A DNA stretch of 8,842 nt from Deltaproteobacteria bacterium (GTDB lineage Bacteria > UBA10199 > DSSB01), in assembly GCA_021772695.1 (NCBI GenBank), contig JAJFLL010000014.1, positions 1 through 8,842 of the forward strand, in the 5' to 3' direction. Position 1 is the first letter of the stretch. The number at the start of each line of letters is the position of its first letter. A program made the position numbers and the translations under genes. Below, in pieces: positions 4,507 to 8,842 of the stretch. The notes beneath the pieces were generated by a model. The model worked only from the letters and a program-made list of their open reading frames with translations, did not search any database and was not told where the DNA came from.

Positions 4507-7500
4507 TTATTTTAAGTGACGATAAACGGTACCAACATTGATGCCAAGTTGTTTGGCAACGGCATAAGGCGAACCACCGGTCTTTTCGTATATTTTATTG
4601 ATGAGATAATCTTTGAAATCTGAAACGCTTAGTGGTTCGGGGAATTCCATTTGGGTTTCTTCCCAACGAGCCAATTTCTTTTTCAATCCGTATTTTCTCA
4701 ACTTAACGTAGACGGTAGCAATACCGACGCCTAAGGCCTGGGCCACCCGTTCGCAATTTTGGTCGTATTTGAGAAAGGTCTTGGCATAAAGGGCCTCTTC
4801 GTAGCGGGGCCAATCCCAGTGGTCGATATACGGAATGGTTTCTTCGGAGGAAGGTGTGGGAATCACCTGGCTGGATTGTACAGCCGACTCGGGTGCGCTG
4901 GAAGTTTTTGGGGGATTCTCGAGTTTCTTTCGTAAAAAGGTCGGCAAATGACCCAAATGGATCACGCCCCGTTCGGCAAAGGCACAGGCGGTGCGAATGA
5001 CATTTTCTAATTCACGAACATTACCCGGCCAAGGGTAAGCCATCATGAGATTTAGCAAATCTCTAGAGATACGCGGCGGTTTTTTTAATTCCAACTCTTC
5101 GCTGGTCTGTTTGAGAAAAAAATCTACTAACAAAGGCAAATCTTCAAGACGGTCACGCAAGGGAGGTAAGGTTAAAACCATTTGTGCCAGTCGATAGTAA
5201 AGGTCCTCCCGAAATTTCTCTTGTACCACCCAAGATTCAAGATCGCGGTGGGTGGCGGCAATGACCCGAATATCGAGAGGTATAGCCTGAGTCGAACCTA
5301 ACCGTACCACCTCTCGCTCCTGCAGGGTTCGCAACAATTTAACCTGCATATTGAGGGGAAGCTCGGCGACTTCGTCTAAAAAAAGTGTGCCTCCATCAGC
5401 TTCTTCCAATAAACCCTTTTTGTCACGGTTGGCGCCGGTAAAGGCTCCTGCGACGTACCCGAACAGTTCGCTTTCTACCAAATTCTCTGGAATAGCCCCG
5501 CAATTGACGGCAAGAAAGGGACCTTTGCGCCGTCGCGAATTGTCATGAATGGAACGGGCTACAAGTTCTTTACCGCTACCGGTTTCTCCTAATACCAATA
5601 CGGTCAATTGGGTGTCACTGATTCGATCGAGCGTTTGTAGAATTTCAACGATAGGTCTGCTTTTTCCTAGGATCTTCGGGTAGGGATTCTTTACCCTGGA
5701 CCGAAGGTCAATTTTAAGCTGGTCGATAAAGTTTTCTGCGTCTTGTAATTGATTTTGTAATTGTTCATTTAGTTTTTGTAATTGAAAAACCTGACGAGCG
5801 TTTTGTAATGCCAAACCGGCCTGGTCACCAAAGGCCTCTAATAAATGTAGAATTTTCTGGGAAAATACCTGAGTTTTATTTCGATGAGTTAAATATAGAA
5901 GGCCAATGACCTTTTGGTGCAGTCGAATGGGAATGCAGGCGATACTCCTCAATTTTAATGCGACTACCGATTGGAACTGATTAAAATTTTCATCGCCTAA
6001 GGCATCGTGGGTTGCCACTGACTTTCCGGTTTGTAATACCTTTCGCGCCACCTGCTGGCTGATCTCCTTTTCTCCTTCATCCATGGGTGTGTTATAGGCG
6101 GTCCGCACTGAAAGATTGTTTTCTTCGGAAACCTCTAAGAGCAGGGCGCTTTCGGCACCGCTTAGCTCAGTGGCGTATTCTAGAATTTTTTCAAATAAAG
6201 TCTCCGGGTCATATTCAGTGATTAAGGCACGATTAATTTTTAAAATAGAATACAAGGCTTCTGGGGGAAGGGCAGGTCCTTTGAGTGCCCATTGTGAAAT
6301 AGAAGATTCTGGAGACTCTTCTTCTGCTTCAATGGAATCCGGATTTTGCACGCCCTGTCTGGGATCGGAGGGCGCCTGACTCATCAAATCAGCAAGAATC
6401 TTCTTTTCTTCTTCTGAATTGGCTAGGTGAACCAATTTGGGATAAAGCTCACGAAAAGTTTCAAATTCCTTGGTATCTAGGGCCAATTTCGCCAGTGAAG
6501 ATAGGGGATAAAAGCGAAAGGTTTTTAAATTCACATCTTCTTCAGAGCGATTTAAGGCTTCATTAAAAAAGCTTCGCGCCCGCTGAAAGTCCTTCTTCTT
6601 TAAATATACTTCGCCCAATTCCAGCGTTGCCCGAGCCATCAGATACCGACTGTGGGAGGTGGGCGGTAGTTTTCCGAGTAGGCGTTTGGAAATCTCCAAA
6701 TCATAGAGCGCCTCTTCCAATCGTTCCAATTCGCTAAGGATAACACCACGGTTTTGAGCCACCGTTGCGGCGCTTAGATAGTCTTTGAGATATTCCGCTA
6801 ATCCCAGGGAGCGTTGATAATAGTCGAGGGCCTCAATGCGATTTTCTTGTAAGGTGTCGGTATTTCCCAAACCATTGTAGGCCCGCACCAAAAAATCCCA
6901 TTGCCGCTCCTTTCGGGCAATTTCTGCTACCCGTTCATAGGCCTGATGGGCTTGGGTGTATTGGCCTTCCCGGCAATAAACTTCGGCTAAATTATAATTG
7001 GCTTTCATCTCAAGAAAAGGTTCGGGAAGGTGGGAGAAAAAATCTAAATCATCTTCTAGGCGCCCGATGGCTTCCTTAAAATTCCCTGCCGCTAAATAGG
7101 CACTGCCCAATTCGTTGTTGGTAATTTGATTTTGTTCTTCTTCGGGTAGTTCTAATGCTGCTTGCGAATTAGTTTTAAAGGAACCAATCGCTTCGTCAAT
7201 GTTTCCGGCCTGTAGGTCCAGGTAGGCTAGAAAATTTTTCAGCCGAATGGGTAGTACTCTGTCATTCACTCCGCTCTCTGCCAGTAGTGAAAGGGCTGAG
7301 GCGAAGGTCTCCCGGGCTTCCGAGTAGCGGGATTGACGGGTGTAGATCCATCCCCTTTTCTCCATGAGTTGGGCTTTGCGATACAAACGAGATTCCCCGG
7401 AAAAAACGGTTTTAATTTCTTGTTCGAGTCGCTGTAAATCTTTTAGTGAAGCGTCATTTTTATTTTGGCTAGCCGCCGCGGCTGCGCGCTTTAGCCCTAA

Positions 7501-8842
7501 CTCCCATCGTTCCACTGGGTCCTCGATGCGCGATCCTGCAAGAGCTAGGGCTAAGGCATCTTCAGAAAGTCCTAATTGTTCTAGAGTGGGTTCGACCTCG
7601 TGAAATACGGCCAGGTGCCATTTGCCTGAGGAGTCCACCATCTGTGGATCTTTGAGCAAATGTCGAAGGGCCTCCTTGAGCAGATAGGGCACCCCTCCGC
7701 TGAGGCGAAAAAGAGAGTTTAAAAAGGGCTTGGGTATGTTTTCGTTGCGGGTCACCTCTCGGAGGTACGTCTCGGTTTCTGCTTCGTTGAGAGGGCGCAA
7801 GGATAAAACCAAATCAGGCTCTGTTTTAAGCTGGGCCAATGCCTTTTTCTGCAGATCCGGTGAAACTGAAATAATGAGTGAGGCGGACTTTTTTAATTTG
7901 TTCCAGACGCTAGGTCCGGGAAGTGAATCTAATTCCTCTTCTTTGATAAAGACGACGGCGGGGCTACGACTCGGCGATTCGCCTAAGGTCAGCACCTCAA
8001 CTTCTTTTAGCTCCGCATCAAACTTTAGCTCCATCATCAGGTTTTCTTTGCCCAAGCCGGACTCACCGACGATCAATAAGGACTTTTGCACTTGGGGATT
8101 TTTTTTCAGAGAAGCCAAAAAATCGCCCGCAATTTTCAAAATCTCGGGACGACCGATCCAGTTTTCCGGAATGAGCCGGGGTCGGCTTATTTCTAAATCC
8201 ACTTCTCCCTTGGTCTCGAGGAATTTCAAGCAGGCTTCGGCGGAGGAAATTCGGTAGCGGGGATTTTTTTTCAGCATCCAGGCAAGCAATTCGCTCCAAA
8301 TGGGATCGAGTCGGGGGCGTTTAGAAGTGGCCGCCGGAGCGACAAAGTTTAGATGGGCCTTTAGGGTATCGGGTACATTTTTTCGTAGGAAGGGGTTTTC
8401 ACCGGTAAGTAGTGTGTAGAATACTACGGCCAATGAATAAATATCGCTTCTTCCGTCGATGGATTCCTTCAGGATTTTTTCTGGGGCCATATACGAAGGT
8501 GTGCCGGCCACCTTGACGAAGCTGGGATGGGAGATGCCAAAATCAATAATCTTAAGTTGGGCCGGTATCTTCGTATTCTTGGTGACCAATAAATTGTCAG
8601 GCTTGAGATCTCCGTGAATCACGTCATAACTGTGTAGGTAGGCAAGACCTTGCAGGGCTTGAATAAATAATTTTTGAATGCCGGTTAAATCCTTGGAGTC
8701 TATGGCCTCCTTGATGGATGCGCCTTCTACGAGTTCTTGAGTAAAATAAAAGCGTTTGAGGGTTTCATCCAAGCCAAAATCGAAGATGCGAATGACATTG
8801 GGGTGGTTCAGACCCTTAAGCAAACTGAATTCAAACTTAAAG
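4507..8842 (-). CDS. Giant Ser/Thr kinase - NTPase - TPR - GAF - sigma-54 activator with tandem HTH (5' end outside the window)
   Basis: At least 1444 residues are visible; numbering here starts at the TTG at 8823. The frame stays open to the window edge (FKFEFS precedes it), so the true start and the kinase glycine loop and ATP-binding lysine lie beyond 8842. Order of modules: kinase (to about 205) with HGDLKPDN (70-77), DFG (94-96) and APE (113-115); NTPase-like module (about 220-430) with P-loop GESGLGKE (253-260); TPR-like helical repeats (about 480-805); acidic linker; GAF (about 851-1010); coiled coil LQKLNEQLQNQLQ (1015-1027); sigma-54 AAA+ (about 1045-1290) with GETGSGKE (1079-1086), GAFTGA (1126-1131) and GGTLFLDE (1144-1151); Pro/Ser linker; Fis-type HTH (about 1358-1380); second HTH (about 1415-1438). 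It is inferred to sense a signal through the kinase, TPR and GAF parts and to activate sigma-54 RNA polymerase. It heads the cluster with the lipoprotein and aminotransferase genes. Confidence 0.93.
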   Translation of the reverse strand, partial: FKFEFSLLKGLNHPNVIRIFDFGLDETLKRFYFTQELVEGASIKEAIDSKDLTGIQKLFIQALQGLAYLHSYDVIHGDLKPDNLLVTKNTKIPAQLKIIDFGISHPSFVKVAGTPSYMAPEKILKESIDGRSDIYSLAVVFYTLLTGENPFLRKNVPDTLKAHLNFVAPAATSKRPRLDPIWSELLAWMLKKNPRYRISSAEACLKFLETKGEVDLEISRPRLIPENWIGRPEILKIAGDFLASLKKNPQVQKSLLIVGESGLGKENLMMELKFDAELKEVEVLTLGESPSRSPAVVFIKEEELDSLPGPSVWNKLKKSASLIISVSPDLQKKALAQLKTEPDLVLSLRPLNEAETETYLREVTRNENIPKPFLNSLFRLSGGVPYLLKEALRHLLKDPQMVDSSGKWHLAVFHEVEPTLEQLGLSEDALALALAGSRIEDPVERWELGLKRAAAAASQNKNDASLKDLQRLEQEIKTVFSGESRLYRKAQLMEKRGWIYTRQSRYSEARETFASALSLLAESGVNDRVLPIRLKNFLAYLDLQAGNIDEAIGSFKTNSQAALELPEEEQNQITNNELGSAYLAAGNFKEAIGRLEDDLDFFSHLPEPFLEMKANYNLAEVYCREGQYTQAHQAYERVAEIARKERQWDFLVRAYNGLGNTDTLQENRIEALDYYQRSLGLAEYLKDYLSAATVAQNRGVILSELERLEEALYDLEISKRLLGKLPPTSHSRYLMARATLELGEVYLKKKDFQRARSFFNEALNRSEEDVNLKTFRFYPLSSLAKLALDTKEFETFRELYPKLVHLANSEEEKKILADLMSQAPSDPRQGVQNPDSIEAEEESPESSISQWALKGPALPPEALYSILKINRALITEYDPETLFEKILEYATELSGAESALLLEVSEENNLSVRTAYNTPMDEGEKEISQQVARKVLQTGKSVATHDALGDENFNQFQSVVALKLRSIACIPIRLHQKVIGLLYLTHRNKTQVFSQKILHLLEAFGDQAGLALQNARQVFQLQKLNEQLQNQLQDAENFIDQLKIDLRSRVKNPYPKILGKSRPIVEILQTLDRISDTQLTVLVLGETGSGKELVARSIHDNSRRRKGPFLAVNCGAIPENLVESELFGYVAGAFTGANRDKKGLLEEADGGTLFLDEVAELPLNMQVKLLRTLQEREVVRLGSTQAIPLDIRVIAATHRDLESWVVQEKFREDLYYRLAQMVLTLPPLRDRLEDLPLLVDFFLKQTSEELELKKPPRISRDLLNLMMAYPWPGNVRELENVIRTACAFAERGVIHLGHLPTFLRKKLENPPKTSSAPESAVQSSQVIPTPSSEETIPYIDHWDWPRYEEALYAKTFLKYDQNCERVAQALGVGIATVYVKLRKYGLKKKLARWEETQMEFPEPLSVSDFKDYLINKIYEKTGGSPYAVAKQLGINVGTVYRHLK

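Noticed and set aside
7730..8257. 175-codon plus-strand open frame
   Set aside because: It is the antisense shadow of the NTPase-like module of the giant regulator. Its composition is Ser/Arg-rich, as expected from reversed codons, and it has no domain.
8821..8823. TTG as the start codon of the giant regulator
   Set aside because: The frame continues upstream to the window edge, and the protein starts in the middle of a kinase N-lobe (before HPNVIRIFDFG). The codon is an internal Leu and the true start is beyond the window.

Overview
The window looks like chromosomal DNA from a Gram-negative bacterium related to the former Deltaproteobacteria (myxobacterial or Bdellovibrio-like lineages, or an uncultured relative). 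This is inferred from four things: a very large kinase/sigma-54 regulator, a protein with a myxobacterial-type CGNG...GEQCD cysteine motif and a MYXO-CTERM-like tail, strong GGAGG ribosome-binding sites, and several exported proteins or lipoproteins. Base composition is roughly balanced by eye. I see no mobile element, CRISPR array, tRNA or rRNA.

Layout. (1) Positions 1-116 hold the uncertain tail of something that starts outside the window, plus a GC hairpin. A strong bidirectional terminator follows at 117-157. (2) Positions 2116 to 179, minus strand, form a tight three-gene cluster: an exported 4-Cys protein, a cytoplasmic thioredoxin-reductase-like flavoprotein with CxxC but an altered nucleotide-binding domain, and an exported 8-Cys protein. 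The cluster ends at the 117-157 terminator. (3) Positions 2117-2368 are a divergent intergenic region with a short dyad. (4) Positions 2369-3046, plus strand, encode a secreted protein with a cysteine motif and a C-terminal sorting signal of the GC + hydrophobic + RRRR type, followed by a terminator at 3069-3104. (5) From the right edge down to 3103, minus strand, is a second tight cluster. It begins with a giant regulator whose 5' end lies beyond the window: Ser/Thr kinase, NTPase-like module, TPRs, GAF, sigma-54 AAA+ with GAFTGA, and two consecutive helix-turn-helix (HTH) segments. It continues with a small acidic lipoprotein and a class I/II PLP aminotransferase. These two genes lie 22 and 14 nt behind the preceding gene, and the aminotransferase has no Shine-Dalgarno sequence of its own.

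The genes with the clearest biology are the regulator, a one-polypeptide chain from signal input to sigma-54 promoter activation, and the TrxR-like enzyme, which keeps its redox disulfide but has lost the usual NADPH-recognition motifs. The substrates, ligands and target promoters cannot be read from the sequence. No sigma-54 (-24/-12) promoter was found by eye in the window, so the regulator's targets probably lie elsewhere.
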